From assembly GCF_900111825.1 (NCBI RefSeq), contig NZ_FOJM01000002.1, positions 394,142 to 458,141 on the forward strand: DNA of 64,000 nt, read 5' to 3'. Within the stretch, counting starts at the first letter, position 1. Every line of letters starts with the position of its first letter. Shown here one piece after another: positions 8,988 to 17,986 of this stretch. The notes under the pieces are model-generated. The model saw nothing but the letters and a program-made list of their open reading frames with translations. It ran no database searches and was not told the origin of the DNA. The stretch is from Pedobacter suwonensis (GTDB taxonomy: Bacteria > Bacteroidota > Bacteroidia > Sphingobacteriales > Sphingobacteriaceae). The position numbers and the translations under genes were made by a program.

Positions 8988-9329
8988 CTAATCCCACATC
9001 GTACCATTAAGACCCAATATCAGACCCATCCACAACCCAACCATTACAGCAAAAATGCTCAAAACAAAAAAGACCGTACCTATCCAACCTTTTATTCTTC
9101 TAAGTGGCTCAGTTAAGTCATAAAGCAAGCCGATAAACGCACCAAGCAAAGGCGTGAGTAAAAGCGGTTTTATACGCCAGGTAATTCCCCATGCAGGATC
9201 ACCTTTTCCAGCTCCAATTACAAAAACGCCGACCATCACCAATCCGATTGCGCCTACCAAAAGCATTCTTTTAAACAGCAAATGGGTAAACCATTTTTTT
9301 TCACTTAAATTTTCCTGAACTGTCATCAT
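8988..9329 (-). CDS. Small four-span membrane protein (annotated KefB-like in relatives)
   Basis: The 113-residue protein has a cytosolic start (MMTVQENLSEKKWFTHLLFK) and four hydrophobic segments, ending in the motif GLNGTMWD. I recall similar proteins ending GLDGTLWN that are labelled potassium transporter KefB in Bacteroidota. They are far shorter than true KefB (about 600 residues) and lack its Rossmann domain, so transport is unproven. A perfect inverted repeat lies about 30-47 bp upstream of the start and probably binds a repressor. No operon partner is visible. Confidence 0.6.
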   Translation of the reverse strand: MMTVQENLSEKKWFTHLLFKRMLLVGAIGLVMVGVFVIGAGKGDPAWGITWRIKPLLLTPLLGAFIGLLYDLTEPLRRIKGWIGTVFFVLSIFAVMVGLWMGLILGLNGTMWD

Positions 9330-9357
9330 CCTGATTTTTTTAACAAAACTAGTTATT

Positions 9358-9376
9358 TACTTTGTAATTCAAAGTA
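9358..9376. promoter_or_regulatory. Inverted repeat TACTTTG-N5-CAAAGTA, probable operator
   Basis: A perfect 7-bp inverted repeat with a 5-bp spacer lies upstream of the minus-strand membrane-protein gene starting at 9329. Dyad symmetry of this size in a promoter region suggests a dimeric repressor site. Which regulator binds is unknown; none is encoded next to it. Confidence 0.5.
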
Positions 9377-9748
9377 CTTTTTATTTATTTTTTTTTGAGT
9401 TAACTATCTATTATATATCTGGTAGCAATTGTTAGGATTTATTATTCGGGAAGAGTCAAGTCCCCTGCAGATCCCTGGCAATATCCCATCATAAATACTT
9501 ACTCCCTGTCAGGGACAGACGCGGCATCCTTTTGGAACAAAAGATACAGCAGATGGCCCGGCCCTTTAGGGGACAGCCAACAACTACCCACCCCTCTTCT
9601 TAACACCAACCAAATAACACCCAAATCTTACTGCCACAAACCAAGAATCGTCTAGCTAATTGCCAGGTCAGAATGTGCGATATCCTGCAAAAACAAAAAC
9701 AGATTGTTTTTACCTCAGGGGTTTATTAAATTTAAAAAACAAACCTCC
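9377..9748. other. Intergenic stretch, no gene seen
   Basis: AT-rich leader of the divergent neighbours followed by C-rich low-information sequence. I see no gene, terminator or RNA fold that I can support. Confidence 0.4.
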
Positions 9749-10153
9749 ATGAACCAGGACCCAATCGTTTTATACATCGATGCCAACAACAATCACCGCT
9801 TTCTAAGCTACACACAAGATCCTGATAAGATTTGCAAAAACATCAAGCACTTTGGAGCAGAATATGTCCATGACATAGGAATACGAAAATCTATATACAC
9901 CGATGATTTAGTAAGTATAAACATCGTTGGAAAATATATCTGCATTTTACATACGAATACAGCATTCCAAAGGATGCTGCTCTTTGATTCTATGGCTATT
10001 TCTGATGTGGATGTAGTGGAGAATTTTTTAACCAAACTATACAACAGCACCTTATCTGATGATTTCTTATCCAAACTTGAATATCTGAAGTCCCGTTGTT
10101 CCCGGTCTTTTTATCCCGTTTGGTTAAGCTGTGATATCCCTTCCCCTGAATAA
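9749..10153 (+). CDS. Hypothetical protein, 134 residues
   Basis: Start chosen at ATG 9749 (MNQDPIVLYIDANNNHRFLS), since the open frame upstream has no ribosome-site context. The product is soluble, without signal or membrane segment, and contains VSINIVGKYICILHTNTAFQ, LLFDSMAISDVDVVENFL and a Cys-containing tail. I do not recognise a family. A 55-bp piece of this gene recurs at 23983-24037, so related copies have moved about or been lost in this region. It is moderately likely to be functional because the frame is intact and the composition normal. Confidence 0.5.
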   Translation: MNQDPIVLYIDANNNHRFLSYTQDPDKICKNIKHFGAEYVHDIGIRKSIYTDDLVSINIVGKYICILHTNTAFQRMLLFDSMAISDVDVVENFLTKLYNSTLSDDFLSKLEYLKSRCSRSFYPVWLSCDIPSPE

Positions 10154-10696
10154 AACTTCCTATCCATTTCGTATATCCCCCTTGACGCTTTTACCTGTGG
10201 ACCTCCAAAAAACCCGGCCCTGGAAGAACTGCACAAACAAAAAATAAACACATACCCTGCTAAGCCACCACTCCAGCAAATCCCAGTCCACCACCTTATC
10301 CACCCAGAATCATCCTACAGCCCAGACCGCCCCCTATCAGCATACAATACCAGGCTCCCCGGTGCTCCATGGCCTGAACCGGTGATATTTAAAAAAACTA
10401 AATTGATTAAATCGTCTTGATGACTAAATTTGTTTAAAACCTACGGGAAAAATCCTATATGAATAAACCGGATTTGAGATAATGTCCCATCAAAATTTAA
10501 TTGAATGATCATCATTATCGGGAGAAGACTTAAATGTTAACCAAGGAAAGACCAAAGCGTGAGCATAAGGCCCGGTAAGTTAATGCTCAGCACCAATTAA
10601 AAAAACGGTCAGGTGAGTCAGAGCTGTCGCCAAAGGTAAGACCTATTTTGTAGAAAAACGCCTGGCCGTACAGGATGGGAAATAAAACCCTCACCT
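10154..10696 (+). other. Leader of the IS110 element; probable bridge-RNA region
   Basis: No protein-coding gene is seen. IS110-family elements such as IS621 carry a noncoding RNA in their left end that guides recombination, so the last 200-300 bases here are the expected place. A stem TGAGCAT / ATGCTCA pairs 10560-10566 with 10583-10589 across a G/C-containing loop. The exact left end of the element cannot be fixed, because the other copy in the window lacks it and this family has no terminal inverted repeats. The part before about 10400 shows nothing. Confidence 0.4.
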
Positions 10697-11792
10697 ATGG
10701 ATGCATTAAATAAGACAAAAAGGTATGTCTATTTCATCGGGATCGACATATCAAAAGAAACCCTTGATATCGCCGTCATGGTTCAGGGATCTGTTTTGGT
10801 CCACAATAACATCCCCAATGAACCAAAAGCGATCAAAGAACATATGCTACACCTGAAAGCTTCATTGAAGTTTACCACCAGAAATACCGTTGTCGGAATG
10901 GAAAACACAGGAATTTATGGCAACCACGTGATCAACAAACTGAAGACACTTAAAATCGATACTGTCGTTGACCCGCCTCTTCGCATTAAAAATTCTTCGG
11001 GTTTAATCAGGGCCAAAACCGATAAAAAAGATGCTGAAAGAATCGCCCTCTACCTCTATAAATCGAGGGATATATTAAGATTAAGAATACCAAGGCGGCC
11101 AATCATCGAACAGCTGGCCGGTCTATCCGCTTTGAGAAAGCGGTTACAATCCCTTCATATCGCTATGCGGGTCCCCTTAAAAGAGCACACAGGCTTTGTA
11201 AAGAAAGGCCTGATTGAACAGAACAACAGACTTTGCTCCAGGAGTTTCGATGCGCTTAGACTGGATATAAAGGATGTTGAAGATTCAATCGAGGCAACAT
11301 GGAAAGCGGATGAAGAAACAAACCGCCTGATGACCCTGATGCAGTCGGTGCCCTGTGTGGGGCCCGTTGTTGCATTGGAAATCCTCATCTGCACCAACGA
11401 ATTCAAAAACATAAGAACCATCAGACAGTTCGCGTCCTACGCAGGAATAGCGCCCTTCCCTTATAAATCAGGAACCACCATCCGCAAGAAAACCCGGGTA
11501 TCAAAGATTGCCAATAAAAAAATGAAAGCCCTGCTACATAATTCTGCCGTTCTGGCCAAAAAGTTTATCCCGGATATTAAAGCATACTATCACCGTAAAA
11601 CGGATATAGAGGGAAAACATAAGATGTCAGTACTCAATGCAATCCGATTGAAAATTGCTGCAAGGGTATACTCCTGTATAAAAAACAACAGATTATACGA
11701 AAAAATACATGAATACAAACCTGCCAAGAATCTTGCCCCGCCAATTTAACCAGTCAAGATCAATCAAACCGGTTTGAGCATGATCCACGAAC
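10400..11792 (+). mobile_element. Complete IS110-family element (left end approximate)
   Basis: The right end is well defined: identity with the truncated copy stops at 11792 (6071 in the other copy), and different flanks follow. The left end is only estimated from the usual size of the noncoding leader. No inverted repeats or target duplications are seen, as expected for the family. Confidence 0.7.
10697..11749 (+). CDS. IS110-family transposase (DEDD recombinase)
   Basis: The 350-residue protein has the N-terminal RuvC-like DEDD domain with its acids visible: D17 (FIGIDIS), E69 (GMENTG), D109 and D112 (TDKKDAERIA). The C-terminal Tnp domain has the helix-hairpin-helix VPCVGPVVALEIL and the catalytic-serine segment PYKSGTT with S258. 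Length and all key residues are normal, so the enzyme should be active with its RNA. It cuts and joins DNA without target duplication. The C-terminal 116 or so residues are duplicated at 5673-6071. Confidence 0.95.
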   Translation: MDALNKTKRYVYFIGIDISKETLDIAVMVQGSVLVHNNIPNEPKAIKEHMLHLKASLKFTTRNTVVGMENTGIYGNHVINKLKTLKIDTVVDPPLRIKNSSGLIRAKTDKKDAERIALYLYKSRDILRLRIPRRPIIEQLAGLSALRKRLQSLHIAMRVPLKEHTGFVKKGLIEQNNRLCSRSFDALRLDIKDVEDSIEATWKADEETNRLMTLMQSVPCVGPVVALEILICTNEFKNIRTIRQFASYAGIAPFPYKSGTTIRKKTRVSKIANKKMKALLHNSAVLAKKFIPDIKAYYHRKTDIEGKHKMSVLNAIRLKIAARVYSCIKNNRLYEKIHEYKPAKNLAPPI

Positions 11793-12133
11793 GGGCTGGA
11801 TACCCGACTTCGTCCGTGGATAAAGCGACCCTATCTTACCGAACGCATGACAAGATAAAAACTCGTTCAAATTGACCTGGCCAAAGCCTCCATCCAAACG
11901 CGGTTTAGTTACAGAACAAAAGAACAAAGAGGGGGCGAAACTTTCCATACTTAACCGGACAAACCAAAGCTTGTGCCCATCTTTACAGTAAACAAATTTT
12001 GCCGGCCTCATTAAAAATGTGCAATTTAATCTGCCATTACGATCAAAGGAACACCGGTTTCGGCAACTGACTTTTAATTAGTTAAATAGCTAAACAAAAT
12101 GCAAGCTGTCAATGTTAATCAACAAAGCCCAAA
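11793..12133. other. Spacer between the IS element and the kinase gene
   Basis: Open frames here on either strand (for example 11760-12011 minus) have no family features and contain stops when extended. Some stretches look like decayed coding sequence, but I cannot name anything. No promoter is clear for the following kinase. Confidence 0.35.
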
Positions 12134-14137
12134 ATGAACGACCAGAGACGTTATTCGACTAAAAAAAAACACCAGGCGCAGCTGCTGGAACAGCGCTTTC
12201 TGGCATTGGCGCTTGCAACATCCGATGTTGTTTATTCGCTAAGCCCGGACTGGGAAATTATGTATGAGCTGGATGGCCGGGGTTTTTTGAAAAATTCAGA
12301 CAGGCCCATTACCGGATGGAAAGTGATTAATGTTTTTCCCGGGGACATGGAAATTGTGAATGATGCGATTGCCGCTTCCATCCGGGATAAAAAAACATTT
12401 GCGCTTGAGCACCGTGTGAACCGCGCAGACGGCACTACAGGCTGGACCTTTTCAAGAGCAATTCCGCTGATTGATGCCCATGGAGAAATTACCGAGTGGA
12501 TAGGAACAGCGAGTGATATCACCTCAAGGAAAGAAGCGGAAATTGCACTTCAGGAGTCAGAAGCAAAAGCCCTTGAACAGAAACGGATTTACGAAACCAT
12601 AACTTCGGGAACGCCGGATCTCATGTACGTGTTTGACCTGAACTATAACTTTATTTATGCGAATGAAGCGCTGCTGGAGATGTGGGGAAAAACTGCACAG
12701 GATGCAATCGGAAAGGGATTACTTGAAAACGGCTATGAACATTGGCATGCCGAGATGCACTGGCGGGAAATTGATACCGTGGTGGCTACCGGACAGCCCA
12801 TTAGGGGCGAAGTTACCTTTCCGCACGCCACTCTGGGGAAAAGATATTATGATTACATTTTTACACCTGTATTTGGCCCGGATGGCCGGGTAGAAGCGGT
12901 TGCAGGCACCACCCGCGACGTAACTGAGATCAGGCAGACGGTTACCCTTTTGCAGGAAACCAGCGAAAAATTAAAAGCCACCAACGAAGCGCTTGCAGCA
13001 GCTAATGAAAGGCTGCTATTGGCAAATGAAAAGCTCTTAGCGGTAAATGAAGAGTTGTCGGCTGCCAAAAATCGTATAATAGATACCGAGAAAGCGATGC
13101 TGCAGGCGATAGATGCAGCCAATTTGGGTACATGGTCCGTAGAAGTCGGGACCACAGATATTATTGCCGATTCAAGGGCAAAAGCTTTGTTTGGTTTTCT
13201 GCCCGGAGAAGCGTCAACTTTGCCGCAGCTTTTAGCCTGCATTCCTGAAGACTACAGGCCTAATGTAAGTCAACAAATCAGGTTAGCGATACGTGATGGA
13301 AATACCCTTGACATAACCTATCCTGCAAGTGGCTTTCGTGATAAGACTTTGCGCTGGCTTAGGGCAATTGGCGATTTTGACCGCAAGAGGGCACCCGGAG
13401 CAAAGCAGTTCATGACCGGGATACTGATGGATGTAACGGAACAGAAAAATGATGAATTCCGTAAAAACGATTTCATCGCAATGGTGAGCCATGAACTTAA
13501 AACCCCGCTCACTTCCATGAAAGCATTCGTTCAGCTTGCACAGAGCAGGCTCACCGGCGGAAGGGATGTAACTGCGGCGCTTGCCATTGAGAAAGCAGTG
13601 CACCAAGTTGTCAAGATGTCAAACATGATCAACGGGTTCCTGAACCTGTCAAGACTTGAATCAGGTAAGATACAGCTCAATATCGAACCATTCAATCTTG
13701 CGAAACTGATTGAAAATGTCGAGAAAGACACCCGGGCGACTATTGTTAGCCATACACTGCTATTTGCCCCTGTGGAGCAAGCCGTTATCCATGCAGACGA
13801 AGACAAAATAAACCATGTTATCCATAACCTTATCAGCAATGCGGTTAAGTATTCCCCACAAGGCAGCTCAATTATGGTAGCCTGCAGCAAAGACGAAACG
13901 GAAGTGTGTATCAGCGTGAGCGATAGCGGCATTGGAATTGATCAGCATGAATTGCTAAAAGTTTTTGAGCGGTATTACCGGGTTGAAGGTAGTAAACTGG
14001 CAACCGTTTCGGGTTTTGGAATAGGTCTTTACATCTGCAAAGAAATCATCAGCCGCCATGGTGGCCGCATCTGGGCAGAAAGCGAACCCGGTAAAGGTTC
14101 GAAATTTAGCTTTGCCATACCTATGTCATCAACTTAA
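12134..14137 (+). CDS. PAS-domain sensor histidine kinase, orphan, copy 1
   Basis: The 667-residue cytoplasmic kinase has PAS/PAC modules at about 25-135 (ending TEWIGTASDITSRKEAE), 155-275 (ending AVAGTTRDVTEIRQ) and 330-440. PAS 2 and 3 are separated by a heptad coiled coil of repeated ANEKLLAVNEEL units (about 280-335). HisKA follows with phospho-acceptor His in MVSHELKTPLTSM (about 455), then HATPase_c with N box NLISNAVKYS, G1 DSGIGID and G2 GFGIGLYICKE. No membrane segment, receiver domain or adjacent response regulator is present, so the partner is elsewhere. It should sense a cytosolic redox or ligand signal. The kinase at 42937 has the same overall design. Confidence 0.9.
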   Translation: MNDQRRYSTKKKHQAQLLEQRFLALALATSDVVYSLSPDWEIMYELDGRGFLKNSDRPITGWKVINVFPGDMEIVNDAIAASIRDKKTFALEHRVNRADGTTGWTFSRAIPLIDAHGEITEWIGTASDITSRKEAEIALQESEAKALEQKRIYETITSGTPDLMYVFDLNYNFIYANEALLEMWGKTAQDAIGKGLLENGYEHWHAEMHWREIDTVVATGQPIRGEVTFPHATLGKRYYDYIFTPVFGPDGRVEAVAGTTRDVTEIRQTVTLLQETSEKLKATNEALAAANERLLLANEKLLAVNEELSAAKNRIIDTEKAMLQAIDAANLGTWSVEVGTTDIIADSRAKALFGFLPGEASTLPQLLACIPEDYRPNVSQQIRLAIRDGNTLDITYPASGFRDKTLRWLRAIGDFDRKRAPGAKQFMTGILMDVTEQKNDEFRKNDFIAMVSHELKTPLTSMKAFVQLAQSRLTGGRDVTAALAIEKAVHQVVKMSNMINGFLNLSRLESGKIQLNIEPFNLAKLIENVEKDTRATIVSHTLLFAPVEQAVIHADEDKINHVIHNLISNAVKYSPQGSSIMVACSKDETEVCISVSDSGIGIDQHELLKVFERYYRVEGSKLATVSGFGIGLYICKEIISRHGGRIWAESEPGKGSKFSFAIPMSST

Positions 14138-14330
14138 CACATTTTGCAGCTTTGATTCATCGGAACCTGATAGCCAGACGGTATCGAAGTGACCATATTT
14201 TGATATGCTCCAGATCAATAGCTCCATAAAGTAGCATATACCCCGTAAGATTGATTGCCTATTCCATAAGGCGGACGCATAGTAAAGGTCTTATCGCCGT
14301 AGCAGTTTAAACCTATCCCTCCCCCCACCG
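14134..14330 (-). pseudogene. Fragment of a secreted-type protein of unknown family
   Basis: On the minus strand the bases after the kinase gene read VGGGIGLNCYGDKTFTMRPP then YGIGNQSYGVYATLWSY, a TGA, and QNMVTSIPSGYQVPMNQSC to a TAA at 14134-14136. The Gly/Tyr/Asn-rich composition resembles an extracellular beta protein. One internal stop and no start mean it is dead. The fragment's stop overlaps the end of the kinase gene on the other strand. Confidence 0.4.
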
Positions 14331-14460
14331 TTCAGGTTTTAAGGATTTCCAGTCTAGAGCCCTTTAAAATAATTCTGCATCAGTTTCCGCAGCCAGCAGG
14401 TTGGGCCGTAGAAAATTGTTAGCTTTAAACAACCGGCATTGGCGCTGCACTTAAAAATAT

Positions 14461-15567
14461 ATGAGAATATCTTTTTTGATAACGTTTATCATGCTTATCG
14501 CTGAAATCAGCCATGCACAATATAGCTACACTCTTCATGTCAGAAGCCGGAAACTGGAGGGAAAAAAAATCAAATTGTACCTATTGGATAATAAAGCACA
14601 ACAAGCATGGAAAATAGATTCCTCAACTATTGAAAACGGAATGGCCAGGTTTAAAGGAACCATGTCACAGCCCGTCCACTTCGCAGAGCTGGGCTTTAAG
14701 ATCCAGGGAAAGTCCGCTTCAATTAAGTTTCCCCTGGATTCCGGAGAACATTACCTCCGCTTAGAGACCGGTACAGGCTTAAACGGGCAACCAGGCATTT
14801 CCGGACTGGAAACGAACAGTATGAGGATATGGAGACAAGCAGACCAGCTATGGCATTCTTTATACGATAAATATCCATTAACCTCCAATGGCAGGGCCAT
14901 ACCCAAAGCGATTTTCCTCGGGGACTTAAAAAATCAGCTCCAACTGGTGAGCAACCACCCAAAAGACTATTTCAGCGTACTGCATTTGTATCAGACCAGT
15001 GCGAGGGAAGTTTCACTACACCATGCCACTTCAGTACTGGAGGCCTGGGCAAAGCTTGACACCGGTCTTTCGGGATCGCCGCTGGGGCTTTCCGTCTATG
15101 AACGCCAAAAAAAATATATCAGGGGTTACCTCGACGCGCAGGTCGGCAAAAAGATCACTGACTTCACCGTCAGCGATATTGACGGCAATACATTTGACAC
15201 CCGCTCCTTACGGGGGCAAAATTACCTGATCGTTTTGTCCGCAACCTGGTGCCTTCCGTGTCAAAAGCAGCTGCCCCGTTTAAAGGCTCTATACGATAAA
15301 TATAAGACATCCGGATTAAAGGTAGTATACCTCAATAATGACGATAACATAGCGAACTGGAAAGCGCATGTCAATAAAAACGGACTGACCTGGATCAACG
15401 TATCAGAGCGGGTGAAATTCCAGGAAAGCAGGATTCCCAGGTCATTAGGTATTTATGCGGTACCCACCTGTATCTTAGTCAATGCGGAGGGTAAGATAAC
15501 CTACAATTCAGACCAGGGGGACACGGGCTTAGATAAACTAGATGCGGCGATCAAGAAAACGATTTAA
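14461..15567 (+). CDS. TlpA-like thioredoxin-family protein with DUF4369-like N-terminus
   Basis: The 368-residue protein has a signal peptide (MRISFLITFIMLIAEISHAQ, cut after HAQ). A beta-rich N-terminal domain resembling DUF4369 follows (about 22-120), then a helical linker, then a TlpA/AhpC-type thioredoxin fold (about 230-368) with active site WCLPC in SATWCLPCQKQLPRL and the cis-proline loop YAVPTCIL. It should act in the periplasm as a thiol-disulfide reductant or oxidant. The WCxPC pair is intact. Bacteroidota carry many such proteins, often near SusC/SusD loci; none is near here, and the gene stands alone. Confidence 0.85.
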   Translation: MRISFLITFIMLIAEISHAQYSYTLHVRSRKLEGKKIKLYLLDNKAQQAWKIDSSTIENGMARFKGTMSQPVHFAELGFKIQGKSASIKFPLDSGEHYLRLETGTGLNGQPGISGLETNSMRIWRQADQLWHSLYDKYPLTSNGRAIPKAIFLGDLKNQLQLVSNHPKDYFSVLHLYQTSAREVSLHHATSVLEAWAKLDTGLSGSPLGLSVYERQKKYIRGYLDAQVGKKITDFTVSDIDGNTFDTRSLRGQNYLIVLSATWCLPCQKQLPRLKALYDKYKTSGLKVVYLNNDDNIANWKAHVNKNGLTWINVSERVKFQESRIPRSLGIYAVPTCILVNAEGKITYNSDQGDTGLDKLDAAIKKTI

Positions 15568-15657
15568 GCCCGGAATTACGTACCAGGTAATTACCGGGCC
15601 TCTTAAAAATAGGAAAGCCCTTAATTTTATACTCAGGTCAACGATGAAAATTGATTG

Positions 15658-16656
15658 TCAGCCGACAGTTAAAACAATTTTCCCCTGTATATGGCCTAAA
15701 GCTGCCCGTTCATGAGATTGACGGGCTTCGGAGAGCGGAAATATGCTGTCAATCACTACACGGATGACCCCCTGATCAAGTAAAGGTGCCAGTTCTGCAA
15801 GCTGTTTGCCATTCGAACGTACTTGAGTTGCAGAAACGTTGACGCCCAATTTTTCAGCTTCATCCTGACCGGAGAATCCCAAAGGGAAAATCGGAAACAA
15901 TGCACCGCCGGGTTTCAGGGTTTTTAAAAATCGTCCTGTTTTGCTTCCGCCTACAGCGTCTATAACCAGATCAATATCTTTTACAGTCTCTTCAGCATTA
16001 TTTTTAGTATAGTCAATAAATTCATCGGCACCTAGTTTTCTCAGCAAATCTTCCTGTCTACCGGACGCAACGGCAATTACTTTCGCCCCCTTCCATTTCG
16101 CAAGCTGTACAGCAAAATGACCGACTCCACCAGCTGCTCCGTTGATGAGTACCGTTTTGCCGGCAAGAGGGACTGGCATGTGCTGATTTGGTTGAAGGGG
16201 ATTCTGCTCATCATGACCGACTTCGATCATAAACTGCCATGCGGTAAGAAGTGACATGGGGGCACCGGCTGCATGAATGTGATCAATTCCGGCCGGTTTC
16301 AACGCAAGATCCGAAACGGGAACATTTACATACTCTGCATAGGCCTGACTCGGCCCATAACTCGGAAACCGCACCATTGAATACACCTCATCACCAACCG
16401 AAAATTCATCCACATCATCGGCAACTGAAACAATAACACCGGAAATATCGGTACCCAAAATGATTGGAAAAGGCACCTTTGGCTGCCATTCGGGAGGTAA
16501 CATTTTGTATCCGTCACGCAGATACCAGTCTGGTGGATTAAGACCTATTGCAGATACCTTTACCCTTACCTCTCCTTTGTTTAAAACAGGCACCGGAGCA
16601 TCCTCATAGAGGAGGACTTCAGGACCTCCGAATTCATGTTGACGTACAGCTTTCAT
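15658..16656 (-). CDS. NADP-dependent quinone-oxidoreductase-like MDR protein
   Basis: Start set at 16656 (MKAVRQHEFGGPEVL), where family homology begins; an ATG at 16704 would add 16 residues. The 332-residue protein belongs to the zinc-independent medium-chain dehydrogenase/reductase group (quinone oxidoreductase/zeta-crystallin-like). It has a GroES-like N-terminal half with LGTDISGVIVSV, then a Rossmann half with NGAAGGVGHFAVQLAKWKGA. Structural zinc cysteines are absent, as usual for this group. It likely reduces quinones or enals with NADPH. It is divergent from an HxlR regulator gene with operator-like repeats between them, a common stress-sensing arrangement. Confidence 0.85.
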   Translation of the reverse strand: MKAVRQHEFGGPEVLLYEDAPVPVLNKGEVRVKVSAIGLNPPDWYLRDGYKMLPPEWQPKVPFPIILGTDISGVIVSVADDVDEFSVGDEVYSMVRFPSYGPSQAYAEYVNVPVSDLALKPAGIDHIHAAGAPMSLLTAWQFMIEVGHDEQNPLQPNQHMPVPLAGKTVLINGAAGGVGHFAVQLAKWKGAKVIAVASGRQEDLLRKLGADEFIDYTKNNAEETVKDIDLVIDAVGGSKTGRFLKTLKPGGALFPIFPLGFSGQDEAEKLGVNVSATQVRSNGKQLAELAPLLDQGVIRVVIDSIFPLSEARQSHERAALGHIQGKIVLTVG

Positions 16657-16763
16657 TATATGACTTTTATTAAAAGTATCCATGTTATGATCTATTTGTT
16701 TCATTCTTATTTCTTTATCTGTCGGTACAAAGTTAATTTAACGGTATCTTTGGAACAAGTATG

Positions 16764-16794
16764 TACTTTTTAGTATCCTATGAACTTAAAAGTA
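16764..16794. promoter_or_regulatory. HxlR-type operator candidate between divergent genes
   Basis: The 176 bp between the oxidoreductase and HxlR starts contain the inverted pair TACTTTT (16764-16770) and AAAAGTA (16788-16794), with a second short dyad TACT-TTTT-AGTA at 16764-16775. HxlR proteins bind dyads in such shared promoter regions and repress both genes until an electrophile is sensed. The assignment is from position and symmetry. Confidence 0.5.
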
Positions 16795-16832
16795 TGTATT
16801 GCTGAAAATCAGATAATTAAATTTAGTAAAAC

Positions 16833-17189
16833 ATGAAAAGTAATTTAACTGATTCCGGGATGGTACAACAATGTGGCGTTGACTATGCATTCAAACGGAT
16901 TGGAGGAAAATATAAAGGAAGGATATTATGGCACCTTTATTCAAAAAAAGTATTGCGCTATGGTGAGTTGAGGAGAATTTTGCCTGATATCACTACTAAA
17001 ATGTTAACCCAGACGCTACGGGAGCTGGAGGATGATAAACTGGTTACCCGCAAAGTATATCATGAGGTCCCTCCAAAGGTGGAATATGCTGTAAGTGAAA
17101 CCGGAATGGAGTTGATCCCCTTTATCAAGCATCTACACGTCTGGGGAAACAAACAGCTGGAAAAAGAGGGTTTTCCGTGCGAAAGCTGA
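16833..17189 (+). CDS. HxlR-family winged-helix regulator
   Basis: The 118-residue protein is almost entirely one HxlR winged helix: Cys in the N-terminal arm (QQCGVDY, residue 14), then FKRIGGKYKGRILWHLYSKK, LRRILPDITTKMLTQTLREL and the wing KVYHEVPPKVEYAVSETG. The N-terminal Cys is the sensing residue in several members. It dimerises and typically represses a divergent oxidoreductase in response to quinones or aldehydes, which is exactly the neighbour here. Confidence 0.9.
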   Translation: MKSNLTDSGMVQQCGVDYAFKRIGGKYKGRILWHLYSKKVLRYGELRRILPDITTKMLTQTLRELEDDKLVTRKVYHEVPPKVEYAVSETGMELIPFIKHLHVWGNKQLEKEGFPCES

Positions 17190-17431
17190 ATCGCCAAAAC
17201 CATCATTTACACTGATGCCAGCGAGAAACTTTGTCTCCCAATTCCTATCAAGGTTAATGAGCCTGTGGAATTTACGCCATCATTTAGTAATGGCGTACAT
17301 ACAAAATTACAGGCCCAGTATACATTGAGATTGAGCCTAAGGCATGAATTGGAATAAAATTTGCCGGTTATGGGAAGCCGGCTTTAAAGTAGCCATGTTA
17401 TAAAAATTACGGAATCCTGATAAACTCCAAT
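17190..17431. other. Spacer with possible decayed coding sequence
   Basis: The plus strand shows short protein-like stretches but no frame longer than about 40 codons and no recognisable motif. I see no terminator with a clear T-run. Confidence 0.3.
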
Positions 17432-17986
17432 ATGATGTGGAAGACAAGTGTTTACGGTATCGTTTTAACTGTAGGAATTATTCTCATAAGCTGCAACCCG
17501 AGGAAAGATCCGGTCAATAAAAATAGTTTTGGGTCGCTAACGGCCGTGGATACAAAAACGCTGGTGAGCATGATTAGCAGATTGAACCAGGCATTGGCTG
17601 TAAAAGATTATTCAGCGGATAAAGGAATCGCCGTACTTAAGCCGTTGACCTCAACATATAAAGTCTGTATCCCCGGCTTCACAAAGATGGTTCCATACGA
17701 TGAAAGTTACTTATATATCTATTGCATATATGATACAAAAGAAACACCTCCCCGTGTATTATCTTTTAGGTTCCAGCTTCCAAGGTCATTGGCGCAGAAG
17801 ATCACCATGAGCGACATTAGGAAACCATTTCAAAAATGGGAAAAGGAAAACACATTTAAGAATCCAGATCATACGATAACAGATAACTACAAAATCAATG
17901 AGGGAAATACCACTATCGCGATATCCCAGCATGTGCTTCCTAATCAGACCGATGGTATGATCACCGAGGTGACATTGTACCGCTAA
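17432..17986 (+). CDS. Hypothetical lipoprotein
   Basis: The 184-residue product begins with two adjacent Met codons and a lipoprotein signal (TVGIILISCNPRKD, lipobox LISC, Cys about 25). The mature part has a helix rich in Ser/Asn/Leu (TLVSMISRLNQALAVKDYSA) and beta strands, among them CIPGFTKMVPYDESYLYIYC. It ends in MITEVTLYR. The family is not recognised. It stands alone, without operon partners. Export and lipidation are well supported; the function is unknown. Confidence 0.65.
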   Translation: MMWKTSVYGIVLTVGIILISCNPRKDPVNKNSFGSLTAVDTKTLVSMISRLNQALAVKDYSADKGIAVLKPLTSTYKVCIPGFTKMVPYDESYLYIYCIYDTKETPPRVLSFRFQLPRSLAQKITMSDIRKPFQKWEKENTFKNPDHTITDNYKINEGNTTIAISQHVLPNQTDGMITEVTLYR

